A stretch of 64,000 nucleotides of DNA from Candidatus Rokuibacteriota bacterium (lineage in GTDB: Bacteria > Methylomirabilota > Methylomirabilia > Rokubacteriales > CSP1-6): contig QHTE01000055.1 in the NCBI GenBank assembly GCA_003220685.1, positions 158,411 through 222,410 on the forward strand, read 5' to 3'. Positions within the stretch are counted from its first letter, which is position 1. Each line of letters begins with the position of its first letter. The notes beneath the pieces were generated by a model, which saw nothing but the letters and a program-made list of their open reading frames with translations, did not search any database and had not been told where the DNA came from. The translations under genes and the position numbers were made by a program. Below, in pieces: positions 1 through 8,565 of the stretch.

Positions 1-1
1 G

Positions 2-133
2 GTGGGCGACCAGTACATCTGGGGTCAGCTCATGGCGGGCGCCGTCCTCGCCACGGTCCCGATCACGATCCTCTACTTCCTCGGCCAGCGCTTCGTCGTG
101 CAAGGACTCGCCGCCGGTTCGGTGAAAGGGTAG
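2..133 (+). CDS. C-terminal end of a sugar-type ABC transporter permease (partial)
   Basis: Only the last 43 residues are in the window; the gene begins to the left. They read as one hydrophobic segment (about residues 12-28 of the visible part) followed by the tail FVVQGLAAGSVKG. This tail is typical of MalG/UgpE-family inner-membrane permeases of carbohydrate ABC importers, which end in an F(V/I)xGLxxGAVKG motif. The frame ends at a TAG stop. The downstream oxidoreductase is 48 bases away on the same strand and could be co-transcribed. The substrate cannot be inferred from this piece. Assignment to the MalG-like family is fairly sure; the rest of the transporter is not visible. Confidence 0.75.
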   Translation: MGDQYIWGQLMAGAVLATVPITILYFLGQRFVVQGLAAGSVKG

Positions 134-181
134 CGGGCGGGTCGTCATCGACCCCAAGCTCCGCCAGCTCTGAGCGCGCGC

Positions 182-1309
182 ATGGGATCGGGACCGCGTG
201 CGATCGTGATCGTCGGCGGTGGTCTGATGGGGCTCAGCACCGCGTTCCACCTGCGCCGCGCCGCTCCACAGGCCCGCGTGACGGTGCTCGAGCGCGGGCG
301 CGTCGGCGACGCGGCGTCCGGCGCGAGCGCCGCCGGCGTTCGGGTCATGGGACGCCATCGAGCCGAGCGGGCGCTGGCGCTCGAGAGCCTCCGGCGCTGG
401 CCCGAGCTCGACCGTGAGCTCGAGGCAACGACCGGCTATCGGCGCGGCGGCGGATTGCGGGTCGCGCTCGACGACGCCGGCTGGGCGGAGGCGCGCGCGA
501 CGGTCGGCGAGCAGCGAGCCGACGGCGTTCCCGTGGAGCTGGTCGACGCCGCAACCGCGCACCGGCTGGCGCCGGGTCTCTCGCCCGACTGTCGCGGTGG
601 CGTTCACTGTCCGATCGACGGCCACGCCGAGGCCCTCGCAACCGTGAACGCGTGGGCGACGGCGGCGCGACGTCTGGGCGCGCGGATCGAGGAAGGGCTC
701 GGCGCCGATGCGCTCGTCGGGGACGGCTCGCGGGTCGTCGCGGTCCTCCAGAGCGATGGCGCGCGCCTGCCGTGCGACGTGGCGCTCGTGGCCGGCGGCG
801 CGTGGAGCGCGGGGCTCCTCGCGATGATCGGCGTGAAGCTCCCGCTTGGCGGACGCGGTCTGCAGATGCTGCTGACCGACTCGGCGCCGCCGAGCCTGAC
901 GCCGGTCGTCGGCTGCTTCGGCCGGCCGCTGAGCCTCAAGCAGCTCGCCGACGGTGCCTATCTCATCGGCGGAGGCTGGCCCGCGCGGGTTCCGGATGAG
1001 GCGGTGAACCGCTGGGAGGTGCTGGACGACAGCGTCCGTGGAAGCCTCGAGGTCGCACGCGCCGTCTATCCGCCGCTCGTTGCCCGCTCGGTCGCCCGTA
1101 GCTGGGCCGGCATCGAGGCGTTCACGCCCGACGATCTGCCGGTGCTGGGCCCGGTGAACGGCGTGGACGGCCTGCTGGTCGCCTGCGGCTTCTCGGGCCA
1201 CGGCTTCGCGGTGGCGCCCACGGTCGGCGACGTCCTTTCCCGTCTGGCGCTCGGGCTCGATCCGCTGGCTCACCTGTGGCGCGGGCTCGGCGTGGCCCGG
1301 CTTGTCTGA
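182..1309 (+). CDS. FAD-dependent oxidoreductase, DAO / glycine-sarcosine oxidase family
   Basis: A 375-residue flavoprotein of the D-amino-acid oxidase fold, predicted to oxidise an amine of a small amino acid in the cytoplasm. The N-terminus carries the dinucleotide-binding motif VGGGLMGLSTAFHL followed by an acidic residue at the end of strand 2 (VLERG). The C-terminal part has the family's closing FAD motif region (DDLPVLGPV, then GFSGHGFAVAPTVG). Length is normal. The ATG at 182 has no clear Shine-Dalgarno sequence. Its TGA overlaps the ATG of the next, broken ORF (TGATG), so the pair was probably translationally coupled to an ABC transporter gene. Exact substrate is unknown; sarcosine, glycine or an opine-like amine are all possible. 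Confidence 0.8.
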   Translation: MGSGPRAIVIVGGGLMGLSTAFHLRRAAPQARVTVLERGRVGDAASGASAAGVRVMGRHRAERALALESLRRWPELDRELEATTGYRRGGGLRVALDDAGWAEARATVGEQRADGVPVELVDAATAHRLAPGLSPDCRGGVHCPIDGHAEALATVNAWATAARRLGARIEEGLGADALVGDGSRVVAVLQSDGARLPCDVALVAGGAWSAGLLAMIGVKLPLGGRGLQMLLTDSAPPSLTPVVGCFGRPLSLKQLADGAYLIGGGWPARVPDEAVNRWEVLDDSVRGSLEVARAVYPPLVARSVARSWAGIEAFTPDDLPVLGPVNGVDGLLVACGFSGHGFAVAPTVGDVLSRLALGLDPLAHLWRGLGVARLV

Positions 1310-1536
1310 TGGCTCCCGACGGCGTGTCCTTCACGGTCTCCGAGGGCGAGACACTCGGCCTGGTCGGCTCCACCTGGCATCAGCAGCTCATCCACGACAA
1401 GGCGATGATCGCACCGATCTGGGAGCTCGCGTTCATCAACGGCCACGGCCCGCGCGTGGCGGAATCGGGGCTCACCTTGATCACGAGCCACGCCTACTCA
1501 AGCCCGTACGAGGACCTGAAGCTGACGGCGCGATGA
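1309..1536 (+). pseudogene. Chimeric remnant: ABC ATPase N-terminal piece joined to a substrate-binding-protein C-terminus
   Basis: A 75-codon ORF made of two unrelated parts. Residues 4-21 (DGVSFTVSEGETLGLVGS) match the start of an OppD/OppF-type ATPase just before its Walker A loop, but the loop itself is missing. Residues 22-75 resemble the C-terminal end of a family 5 peptide-binding protein: HQQLIHDKAMIAPIWE, then SSPYEDLKLTAR. They can be compared with the end of the binding protein at 40426-41982 (GPIWEYIW, APYEDVTLAKK). The ATG overlaps the stop of the upstream oxidoreductase. No function is expected. The join is either an in-vivo deletion of at least an ATPase body and most of a binding protein, or an assembly error. 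Confidence 0.75.
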
Positions 1537-1548
1537 ACGTTCTGGAGA

Positions 1549-1629
1549 CTACCGGGACTGACTGAGAGCCGTGCGAGCCTCGAGGTAGGTCGCGGCGGTG
1601 AGCGCCTCGCCGACGAAGCGGATGGGCAC
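1549..1629 (-). pseudogene. Short coding-like fragment directly after the amidohydrolase
   Basis: Immediately after the amidohydrolase TAA, and in the same frame, a GTG begins a 26-codon stretch (VPIRFVGEALTAATYLEARTAL...) that stops at TAG. Its codon choice looks like genuine coding sequence of this genome, but it is too short for a known domain. It ends within 15 bases of the end of the chimeric remnant on the other strand, so two truncated genes appear to meet here. It may be the 5' end of a lost downstream gene of the amidohydrolase operon. I do not recognise the family. Confidence 0.3.
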
Positions 1630-3084
1630 TTATCCGCGGCCTGCGGCCCAGTCGGGATAGGTCTGAGGCGAGAGCGCGTCCGCATCGCGGCCTGCCCAGT
1701 CGAAGGGGCCCATGCGCGGCCACATGCGCTCGCCCCCGGCCTGGAGCGCCGCGAGGATGGCGCGCTCGTCGGCCCCGCGCACGCGGCCGCCGTCGACGAC
1801 GAGGCGGCCGTCGACCCAGACGCGATCGACGTCTTCGGCGGTGGCGTTGTAGACGATGTTCTTCACCGGATCGCGCAGCGGCGTCATGCCCCACGAGGCG
1901 CCCTTCCACAGGACCATGTCGGCTTTCGCGCCCGGGGCCAGGCGTCCGAGATCGTCGCGGCCGAGCGCCTTGGCGCCGCCGAGGGTCGCGGCGTCGAAGA
2001 CGTGGGCGGCGGTGGTCGCCTGGGTGTTACGCTCCACGATCTTCGACACGACGGCCGCCCAGCGCATGGCCTCGATGACCGACTGCGGGTTCGTATCGGT
2101 CCCGAGCGACATGTTCACGCCCGCGCGCCGATAGGCGGCGAATGACTCCATCGCGATCCCGCGCCGCGCGAAGACCCAGACCGCGTGCGCGACGGAGCAG
2201 CCGGCGTCGGCCATGATCGCGACGTCGCCGGCCGGATAGTTCGTCCACGACGAGCCACCGATCACGATGGCGTGGCCGAGGATCGCGTTCGGTCCGAGCA
2301 CGCCGAGGTCGCGGAGCCAGGCGACCGGCGTCTTGCCGTGCCGGCCCAGCATCTCGTTGAACTCGACGACGGACTGCGAGGTGTGGAGCTGCCACGGCCT
2401 CTGCCGCTCGTCGGCGGCGCGCTTGGAGGCCTGCAGGAGGTCGGGCGTGCAGGTGTCGACCTGCGCGGGCGAGAAGAAGCAGCGCACGAGGTCGCCGTGG
2501 GCGCCGTCGTACCGCTTGTGCAGCTCGATGGCCCGGGCGAGCCCCTGGCGGCCCTGCTCCTCGTCCCATTCCCACTCGACCCGCCGGCCGTCGCGCGTGA
2601 GCCAGCGCCCGGAGCGGAAGGCGAGCCCCACGTACACGCGCAGGCCGTAGTCCGCGGCGCGGGCGGCGACGTACTCGCCGGCGCCGCCGATCTCCATCAC
2701 GGTGGTGACGCCGCCGCGGAGGAGCTCGACCATCGAGAAGTCCACGCACGCGCGCGTCGCCTCCTCGTCCTGCGCCGCGCCGCGCACCGGCAGGAGCTCG
2801 AAGAGCCCGGAGTAGTAGAACTGCGGATTGCCGCGGTCCTCGATGAACGAGCGGTCGAGCGGCGAGCCGCCGATGTGCGCGTGGGTCGAGATGAGCCCGG
2901 GGGTCAGGATCGAGTCGCGCGCGTCGACGACCTCGACGTCGGCGCCGGCCGTCGCCGCCTGCCGCGGGCCGACGGAGACGATGCGGTCTGCGTCGACGAC
3001 CACGGTTCCGTCGCGCAATAGCCGGTGGCCGCGGCCGTCGAAGGCGATCACGTGACCGGCGTGGATGGCGATGCGACGCGGCAT
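1630..3084 (-). CDS. Amidohydrolase family protein (TrzN/AtzA/MtaD-like)
   Basis: A 484-residue metal-dependent hydrolase of the cyclic amidohydrolase superfamily, cytoplasmic, likely acting on an N-heterocycle or deaminating a nucleoside-like compound. The N-terminal beta domain leads into the first metal-binding motif LISTHAHIGG. Later come a His in QLHTSQSVVEF, a His in ILGHAIVIGG and the metal-binding Asp in SLGTDTNPQS. All ligands of a mononuclear enzyme are therefore present. The ORF is open further upstream, but the ATG at 3084 is preceded by AGGAGG at good spacing, and the translated upstream part looks non-coding. It is divergent from the tiny ORF at 3170. The substrate is not predictable from sequence alone. 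Confidence 0.82.
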   Translation of the reverse strand: MPRRIAIHAGHVIAFDGRGHRLLRDGTVVVDADRIVSVGPRQAATAGADVEVVDARDSILTPGLISTHAHIGGSPLDRSFIEDRGNPQFYYSGLFELLPVRGAAQDEEATRACVDFSMVELLRGGVTTVMEIGGAGEYVAARAADYGLRVYVGLAFRSGRWLTRDGRRVEWEWDEEQGRQGLARAIELHKRYDGAHGDLVRCFFSPAQVDTCTPDLLQASKRAADERQRPWQLHTSQSVVEFNEMLGRHGKTPVAWLRDLGVLGPNAILGHAIVIGGSSWTNYPAGDVAIMADAGCSVAHAVWVFARRGIAMESFAAYRRAGVNMSLGTDTNPQSVIEAMRWAAVVSKIVERNTQATTAAHVFDAATLGGAKALGRDDLGRLAPGAKADMVLWKGASWGMTPLRDPVKNIVYNATAEDVDRVWVDGRLVVDGGRVRGADERAILAALQAGGERMWPRMGPFDWAGRDADALSPQTYPDWAAGRG

Positions 3085-3130
3085 GGGCGGCCCTCCTCGG
3101 GCGAGCGATCCTACCGCGGTTCGGCGCGCC

Positions 3131-3160
3131 TTGACAGGCCCGCCAGCGGCATGGTTTTCT
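3131..3160 (+). promoter_or_regulatory. Possible promoter of the tiny ORF / HIT pair
   Basis: A perfect -35 TTGACA lies at 3131-3136. The best -10 candidate is TTTTCT at 3155-3160 after an 18-bp spacer, ending 9 bases before the ATG at 3170. The -35 is convincing; the -10 is weak. Confidence 0.4.
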
Positions 3161-3169
3161 TCCGGCACC

Positions 3170-3301
3170 ATGCGGATCGCGGCGCTTCCGCTCAACCGCA
3201 AGCTCGGCCGCCAGCTCGACATCCTCGCCGTCTACTTCGGCTGGTTCTCGTCGCCGCTCGGCATCGAGTATCAACCGGATTGCGCGGCCAAGGCCAAGTG
3301 A
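3170..3301 (+). CDS. Tiny ORF translationally coupled to the HIT gene
   Basis: A 43-codon ORF (MRIAALPLNRKLGRQLDIL..., ending YQPDCAAKAK). I do not recognise the family. Three things argue that it is translated. It follows a perfect TTGACA box. It begins at the first ATG downstream. Its TGA overlaps the GTG start of the HIT protein gene (GTGA), an arrangement typical of coupled genes. The middle part (ILAVYFGWFSSPLGI) is hydrophobic but short. It could instead be a leader ORF or a degenerate remnant. No domain-level function can be given. Confidence 0.4.
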   Translation: MRIAALPLNRKLGRQLDILAVYFGWFSSPLGIEYQPDCAAKAK

Positions 3302-3756
3302 GCGACGCCGGCTGCGTGTTCTGCAAGGTCGTCGCCGCCCTCGACCCCCCCGACACCTGCCCGGCCGGAGAAGCCGGGCAGGTGCTCAGGAAGGTCCGTG
3401 ACCTGACCGCGTCGATCGCGATCCTGGCGCCCGATCAGCACTACAAGGGCTACACGATGGTGGTGTCGAAGACGCACGCGGTCGAGCTCTACGAGCTTCC
3501 CGAGCGCCAGAGCACCCAGTACTTCCAGGACATGGTCGCGGTGGCGCGCGCGATCGCCGCCGCCTTCAAGCCGCGCAAGATGAACTACGAGGCGCTCGGC
3601 AACACGGTCGGGCATCTGCACTGGCATCTCTTCCCGCGCTACGAGTGGGACCCGCATCCGAAGCGCCCGATCTGGGAGACGAGCCATTCGCCGCGCCTGC
3701 CGGGCCCCGAGGAATACGCGGACACGCTCGCCGCGATCCGTCGCCACCTTGCCTGA
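3298..3756 (+). CDS. HIT family protein (histidine-triad nucleotide hydrolase/transferase)
   Basis: A 152-residue cytoplasmic HIT-fold protein, expected to hydrolyse or transfer nucleoside monophosphates from small adducts. The histidine triad is clear in GHLHWHLFPRY (HxHxH). An N-terminal CVFCK pair suggests a small zinc site, as in many bacterial HIT proteins. The body contains the usual MVVSKTHAVELYELPE helix region. The GTG at 3298 was chosen because it overlaps the stop of the coupled upstream ORF and gives the normal family start ahead of CxFC. A segment rich in Pro and Gly (residues 14-29) is slightly longer than usual. The acyl-CoA ligase follows 33 bases later on the same strand. Confidence 0.85.
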   Translation: MSDAGCVFCKVVAALDPPDTCPAGEAGQVLRKVRDLTASIAILAPDQHYKGYTMVVSKTHAVELYELPERQSTQYFQDMVAVARAIAAAFKPRKMNYEALGNTVGHLHWHLFPRYEWDPHPKRPIWETSHSPRLPGPEEYADTLAAIRRHLA

Positions 3757-3789
3757 GTCGCACGGCCCCGAAGGCCGGGAGCAGTCATC

Positions 3790-5334
3790 ATGATCGTGCC
3801 CCTCACCCTGGCTGATTTCCTCGAGCGCGCCGAGCATGTCTATGGCGACCGCGAAGCGATCGTCGACGAGCCGAATCCGCCGGGCGGCGGTCTCGGCCGC
3901 ATCACCTACGCGCAGTTCGCGGCGATGTCGCGCAGCCTGGCGGCCGCACTCGACGACCTCGGCGTGGGCGACGGCGAGCGGATCGCGATCGTCTCGCCGA
4001 ACGCCGCGCGCTTCCTGGTGAGCCTGTTCGGCGTGAGCGTCTTCGGGCGGGTCATCGTCCCGGTGAACTTCCGGCTGAACGTGGACGAGGTGCGCTACAT
4101 CGTCGAGCACTCGGGCTCGACGGTCGCGCTCATCGATCCCGAGCTCGACGAGCCGCTCAAGCAGATCCAGGTCAAGCATCGCTTCGCGCTCGGCGCGGCG
4201 ACCGACGCGCAGCTGTTCGGACGGCGCGACGCGAAGCCGCGGGGTCGCGTGACCGACGAGAACGCGACCGTCTCGATCAACTACACGTCGGGCACGACCG
4301 CTCGGCCCAAGGGCGTCCAGCTCACTCACCGCGGCTGCTGGCTGACCGCCGTCACGTTCGGCTGGCACCTCGGCCTCTCGGATCGCGACGTCTACCTGCA
4401 CACCTTGCCGACGTTTCACTGCAACGGCTGGGGCATGCCCTACGCCGTGACCGCGATCGGTGCGCGCCAGGTGATCATCAGGAAAATCGACGGCGAGGAA
4501 ATTCTTCGCCGGGTCGACCCCCACGGGGTGACGCTCTTCAACTGCGCGCCGGCGGTGATTGCGGCGGTCCTCGACGCCGCGGCGGCGCGGCGCCAGCGCG
4601 GTGAGAAGGTGCCGGGCGCCGGGCGCGTGCGGGTCGTGGTCGCCGGCGCGCCGCCGCCGTCGAAGACCATCGAGCGCATCGAGGCCGAGCTGGGCTGGGA
4701 GTTCATACAGATCTACGGGCTCACCGAGACCTCACCGCTGCTCACGATCAACCGGGCGCCCCAGGAGTGGGACGGAATCGACCGGAGCGAGCGGGCCCGG
4801 CGCCTCTCGCGCGCGGGCGTGCCCGCGGTCGGCGTGCGCATGGCGGTCGACGAGAGCGGCGAGATCCTCACGCGCACCAACAACGTCTTCGAGGGCTACT
4901 GGAGCCAGCCCGACGAGACCGCCAAGGCGCTGGCCGACGGCTGGTTCCACACCGGCGACGGCGGCCACACCGAGGATGCCTACGTCGTGATCGCCGACCG
5001 CAAGAAGGACGTGATCATCACCGGGGGCGAGAACGTGTCGTCGATCGAGGTCGAGGACTGCCTCTACCAGCACCCCGCCGTGGCCGAGGCCGCCGTGATC
5101 GGTGTGCCCGACGAGAAGTGGGGCGAGACCATCAAGGCGCTGGTGGTGCTGCGGCCGGGCACGCAAGCGAGTGCGCCCGACCTGATCGCGTTCTGTCGCT
5201 CGCGCATGGCGCACTACAAGTGCCCGACGTCGGTCGAGCTGCGCGACGCGCTCGCCCGCACAGCCACCGGCAAGCTCCAGAAGTTCAAGCTCCGCGAGCC
5301 GTACTGGGCCGGGCGCGAGCGGAAGGTGAACTAG
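3790..5334 (+). CDS. AMP-dependent acyl-CoA synthetase (fatty-acid-CoA ligase-like)
   Basis: A 514-residue adenylate-forming ligase, predicted to activate a carboxylic acid with ATP and CoA in the cytoplasm. The phosphate-binding loop reads NYTSGTTARPKGVQ, the adenine motif YGLTETSP, the ribose-binding Asp lies in HTGDGGHTE, and the hinge is in DRKKDVIITGGENVSS. The C-terminal catalytic lysine sits in TGKLQKFKL. All core motifs are intact and length is normal for the FadD/AAE family. The acid is unknown. Together with the acyl-CoA dehydrogenases, enoyl-CoA hydratase and CoA transferase elsewhere in the window, it fits fatty or aromatic acid catabolism. Confidence 0.88.
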   Translation: MIVPLTLADFLERAEHVYGDREAIVDEPNPPGGGLGRITYAQFAAMSRSLAAALDDLGVGDGERIAIVSPNAARFLVSLFGVSVFGRVIVPVNFRLNVDEVRYIVEHSGSTVALIDPELDEPLKQIQVKHRFALGAATDAQLFGRRDAKPRGRVTDENATVSINYTSGTTARPKGVQLTHRGCWLTAVTFGWHLGLSDRDVYLHTLPTFHCNGWGMPYAVTAIGARQVIIRKIDGEEILRRVDPHGVTLFNCAPAVIAAVLDAAAARRQRGEKVPGAGRVRVVVAGAPPPSKTIERIEAELGWEFIQIYGLTETSPLLTINRAPQEWDGIDRSERARRLSRAGVPAVGVRMAVDESGEILTRTNNVFEGYWSQPDETAKALADGWFHTGDGGHTEDAYVVIADRKKDVIITGGENVSSIEVEDCLYQHPAVAEAAVIGVPDEKWGETIKALVVLRPGTQASAPDLIAFCRSRMAHYKCPTSVELRDALARTATGKLQKFKLREPYWAGRERKVN

Positions 5335-5434
5335 CGAGTGGTGTTCGACATCTCGCACACGGGCTGGCAAACCGTTCCTGAGGGAGAGGAAGAGCCGCGA
5401 GCCATCGCCTAGGGTTCAGCCGCTCGCTCGCTCC

Positions 5435-6214
5435 CTACGCGAACTTCGCGCGCTCCTCGCGGCGATACGATCGGACGGCGAGCGTCAGAAACAGCGCCGT
5501 GTAAGCGGCGAGCCACAGCAGGCTCTCGCCGAGCGACTCACGCCCGGCCCCGAGCGCGCTCCACGCGAGCTGCGCGTAGTGGTAGTTCGGCAGGTAGGGC
5601 GCCAGGTTCTGGATGAACGCCGGGAGCTGGTTGAGCGGCACGAACAGCCCCGACGCAAACGACAGCGGCAAATAGATCAGGTTCGCGAGCGCCGGCGCCG
5701 CGTTCGGGCCCGACCAGTAGCCGATCGCGAAGCCGAGCGCGATGAACGGCAGCGAGCCGGCGAGCAGCCGCGTGATGATCGTCGCCCATACGGCCGGCGT
5801 CTCGTGGATCCCGCCCACGACGATACCGAAGGCGATCAGCAGCACCAGGGCCACCAGCGAGAAGACGAGCGCGGTCAGTACCTTCGCCAGCATGAACACG
5901 AGTGGCGGCAGCGGGCTCGCCCGCATCAGGCGGTCGATCTTCATGCCGCGCTCGTTGGCCACGCCGATCCCGAAGCCGTACACCATCACGTTGCCGACCG
6001 CGTAGGCGCCGAACGAGGCCAGGAGATACGCGCCGATGCTCACGCCGTCTCCGCGCCGGAGGTGCGCGACCGGCAGGCCGAAGAACGTGAAGAACACGAT
6101 CGGCAGGACGAGATTCGTGACGCTGAACGCGGGTACCCGCCAGCGCATCAAGAGCTCGCTCCGGGTCTGGGCGAGGAGCATCTTCAGCACGGGCGCCACG
6201 GCCTGACTGGTCAC
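5435..6214 (-). CDS. ABC-2 type exporter permease
   Basis: A 259-residue inner-membrane protein with about six hydrophobic segments: LVLPIVFFTFFGLP, IGAYLLASFGAYAVG, FSLVALVLLIAFG, SLPFIALGFAIG, ANLIYLPLSFASG and LLWLAAYTALFLTLAV. The pattern SFASGLFVPLNQLP before the last segments is typical of ABC-2/DrrB-like permeases. The GTG start at 6214 overlaps the TGA of the ATPase gene (GTGA), so the two are coupled and should form one exporter. Such two-gene exporters move drugs, lipids or polysaccharides outward. The substrate here is unknown. A longer open frame upstream is only a shadow of the ATPase gene. Confidence 0.85.
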   Translation of the reverse strand: MTSQAVAPVLKMLLAQTRSELLMRWRVPAFSVTNLVLPIVFFTFFGLPVAHLRRGDGVSIGAYLLASFGAYAVGNVMVYGFGIGVANERGMKIDRLMRASPLPPLVFMLAKVLTALVFSLVALVLLIAFGIVVGGIHETPAVWATIITRLLAGSLPFIALGFAIGYWSGPNAAPALANLIYLPLSFASGLFVPLNQLPAFIQNLAPYLPNYHYAQLAWSALGAGRESLGESLLWLAAYTALFLTLAVRSYRREERAKFA

Positions 6215-7095
6215 GGACGCCTCGTCAGGCTGAGGAACGCTTCCTCGAGGTCGGCGCCGGTCACCTCGAGATCGCGCATGACCACGCCGCGCTCGAACAA
6301 CGCGCGCAGGACCGCTTCGGGCTCGTTGCTCAGGAAGTGCACGCGATGGTCGGCGACCTCCAGGCCCTGGACCGGGAGCCCGCTGAAGGTCGATGCGCCG
6401 ATCGGCGTGTCGGGCTTGAAGTTGATGCGTTTGCTCGGGATTCGCGACTTGATCTCGCGCGGCGTCGCGTCGGCGATGACGACACCGCGATCGATCACCA
6501 CGATCCGGTGCGCCAGCTGGTCGGCTTCTTCGAGATAGTGCGTGGTGAGCACGATGGTCTTGCCGGCGGCGGAGAGCGCGTGGATGCTCTCGAGCACGCC
6601 GCGCCGGGCCTCGACGTCCATGCCCACCGTCGGCTCGTCGAGAAACATCGCCTCCGGATCGCCGCACACGGCGAGCGCGAAATAGAGCCGCTGGCGCTCG
6701 CCGCCGGAGAGCGTGCCGATTCGCGCGTTCGCCTTGGCGTCGAGCCCGGCCAGAGAGATCGCCCGGGCGGTCGGCAGCGGCGCGGGGTAGTAGGCGCGGA
6801 AGAGATCCACGATCTCGCTGACGGTCAACACACCCGTCGTGCCGGACTCCTGGAGCATCACGCCGCAACGGCTCCGTGCCCGTCGGTCTTCCGGGTCGAG
6901 CCCGAAGAGGCACGCCTCGCCCGCGGTCGGGCGCCGGAGCCCCAGCATCAAGCTGATCGACGTCGTCTTCCCGGCCCCGTTGGGGCCGAGGAGCGCCACG
7001 AGCTCACCCGCGCCGATCGCGAGATCGACGCCCCTCACCGCCTCGATCTCGCCGAATCGCTTCCGCGCTCCCCGAAGCTCGACCACCGTCCCCAT
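6211..7095 (-). CDS. ABC exporter ATP-binding protein
   Basis: A 294-residue nucleotide-binding subunit. Walker A is GPNGAGKTTS, the signature motif is LSGGERQRL, Walker B is AMFLDEPTVGMD and the H-loop is in LTTHYLEEA. The C-terminal extension after residue 220 is the regulatory domain found in DrrA/CcmA-type exporters. It partners the permease encoded directly downstream. The ATG at 7095 has no Shine-Dalgarno sequence; instead a -10 box lies 9 bases upstream, suggesting a leaderless message. The gene is divergent from the DUF748 gene. Confidence 0.9.
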   Translation of the reverse strand: MGTVVELRGARKRFGEIEAVRGVDLAIGAGELVALLGPNGAGKTTSISLMLGLRRPTAGEACLFGLDPEDRRARSRCGVMLQESGTTGVLTVSEIVDLFRAYYPAPLPTARAISLAGLDAKANARIGTLSGGERQRLYFALAVCGDPEAMFLDEPTVGMDVEARRGVLESIHALSAAGKTIVLTTHYLEEADQLAHRIVVIDRGVVIADATPREIKSRIPSKRINFKPDTPIGASTFSGLPVQGLEVADHRVHFLSNEPEAVLRALFERGVVMRDLEVTGADLEEAFLSLTRRP

Positions 7096-7104
7096 CGCGC
7101 CCGA

Positions 7105-7134
7105 TTATTAACCAGGAGCGCGTCCGGTTCGCAA
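7105..7134 (-). promoter_or_regulatory. Promoter of the ABC exporter operon, probably leaderless
   Basis: On the minus strand the -35 is TTGCGA (7134-7129) and the -10 is TAATAA (7110-7105), with an 18-bp spacer. The -10 ends 9 bases before the ATG at 7095, so the predicted transcription start is within a few bases of the start codon. No Shine-Dalgarno sequence is present. Confidence 0.55.
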
Positions 7135-8400
7135 GAGGCGTCCGGTACGAGCATCGAGGACTTCCCGCATGCGGCGCGTCGGGGGAAGCCTTGAAGACGC
7201 CCTGTTCGAGATTCGGCGTAGTCACGAGCCGGAACGGTTGGCATACTGAAATCGACGAGGAGCACCAGTGAAGGTCAGATCGCATCGCTGGCTCATCGCG
7301 ATCTCGGGTGTCCTGCTGGTCGCGGTCGCCGCAACACTCTATGCGCTCCCGACGATCGCGCGGCATCTCGCGGTCGCTCGACTGCACGCGCTCACCAAGC
7401 GGCCGGTCAGCATCGACCGCGTGGAGGTCCGGCCGCTCGGCGGCCGGTTCACGATACACGGTCTTCGCGTCGCCGAGCCGGACGGCACCACCCCGTTCGC
7501 GGAATGCGAGCTCCTCGACGCGCGGCTGAATCTCCTGTCGCTCCTCCGGGGTCACATCTGGGTCCGAGAGCTGGTGCTCCGCAAGCCGACCCTGCGCGTC
7601 GTCCGCCTCGAAAAGAACTTCAATTTCTCGGATCTCTTCGAAGGCTCGGAGCAGACGCAGAAGCGATTCGATGTCACCGTCGATCGCTTCGCGCTGGGCG
7701 ACGGAACGATCGCCTTCGAGGACCGGGCGCTGCCCGAGCCGCGAGCGTGGACGTCCGACGACATCCAGATCGAGGCGCACAACGTGTCGACCTTGCGCGA
7801 CGACGGCACCGTCGTGGCCAGCTCGGTGACCGCGGGCGCCCTCAACCTGGTCGAGATCGAGCAATTCAGACTGTATCCGATCCACCTGAAGGCCCGGGTG
7901 ACGGTGAAGGGCCTGGACCTGGCGCTCGCTCGGCTCTACCTGCCGCCCGATTCGCCGGTCGTGCTCGATCGAGGGCGCGTGAGCTCGGTCCTCGAGGTCA
8001 CGGCCGATGCGGGGAAGTCCTCGCCGAGATGACGGGCGAGCTCGAGGACATCGTGCTGGTCAAGCCGGGCGAGCGCGAGCCTGTGAGCCGGATCCCGAAG
8101 CTGACGGCGAAGATCACCGACTTCATGTTCCGGAACGAGCAGGTGCGAGTCGGTCAGCTCGAGCTGAAGGGCTCGGCCAGCGTCCGCGATCCCAGGGCGC
8201 GGCCGGGAGGGCGGTATCAGCTCTCGACGATTCGCGCGAGCATCGCCGACGTCACATGGCCGATCACGACGCCGGGTCGCCTCGACGTGCTGACGGCGGT
8301 TCCCGGCGGTGGAACGCTCGCGGTCTCGGGCATGCTGCGGCCGCCGCCTGCGCCGAGCCAGCTCGCGCTGCGGCTCAGAGACCTGGACCTGGACGCGTGG

Positions 8401-8565
8401 AATCGGTTTCTACCGATCGCCGCCAGGCTCAGCGGCCGCGGCGAGGCCGATCTTCGCATCAGCGAGCCGCTCGCCGCCGGCGTGCCCACGCGCGTGAGCG
8501 GCACGATCGCGTGAGTGGAGGTGAACGGGCTCGAGCTGCAGTGGCCGAGCCGCCTCGGCGTCGGG
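8401..8565 (+). repeat. Internal exact duplication, copy 1 (lacks 51 bp)
   Basis: 8401-8512 is identical to 8896-9007 (112 bp), and 8513-8565 is identical to 9059-9111 (53 bp). Copy 1 lacks the 51 bases present in copy 2 at 9008-9058, and the join creates an in-frame TGA. The two copies are 495 bp apart, an in-frame distance. Confidence 0.9.

Noticed and set aside
2185..3021. Long plus-strand open frame opposite the amidohydrolase
   Set aside because: It lies wholly inside a well-supported gene and is rich in Arg/Asp/Val/Leu without motifs, typical of a shadow frame in GC-rich DNA.
5338..5412. Short ORF (about 24 codons) after the acyl-CoA ligase
   Set aside because: No ribosome binding site, promoter or similarity; too short to support.
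8512..8514. In-frame TGA in the DUF748 gene as a second selenocysteine codon
   Set aside because: Comparison with the duplicate copy shows the TGA is made by a 51-base deletion joining a T to GA. No Cys is expected there and no special hairpin follows.
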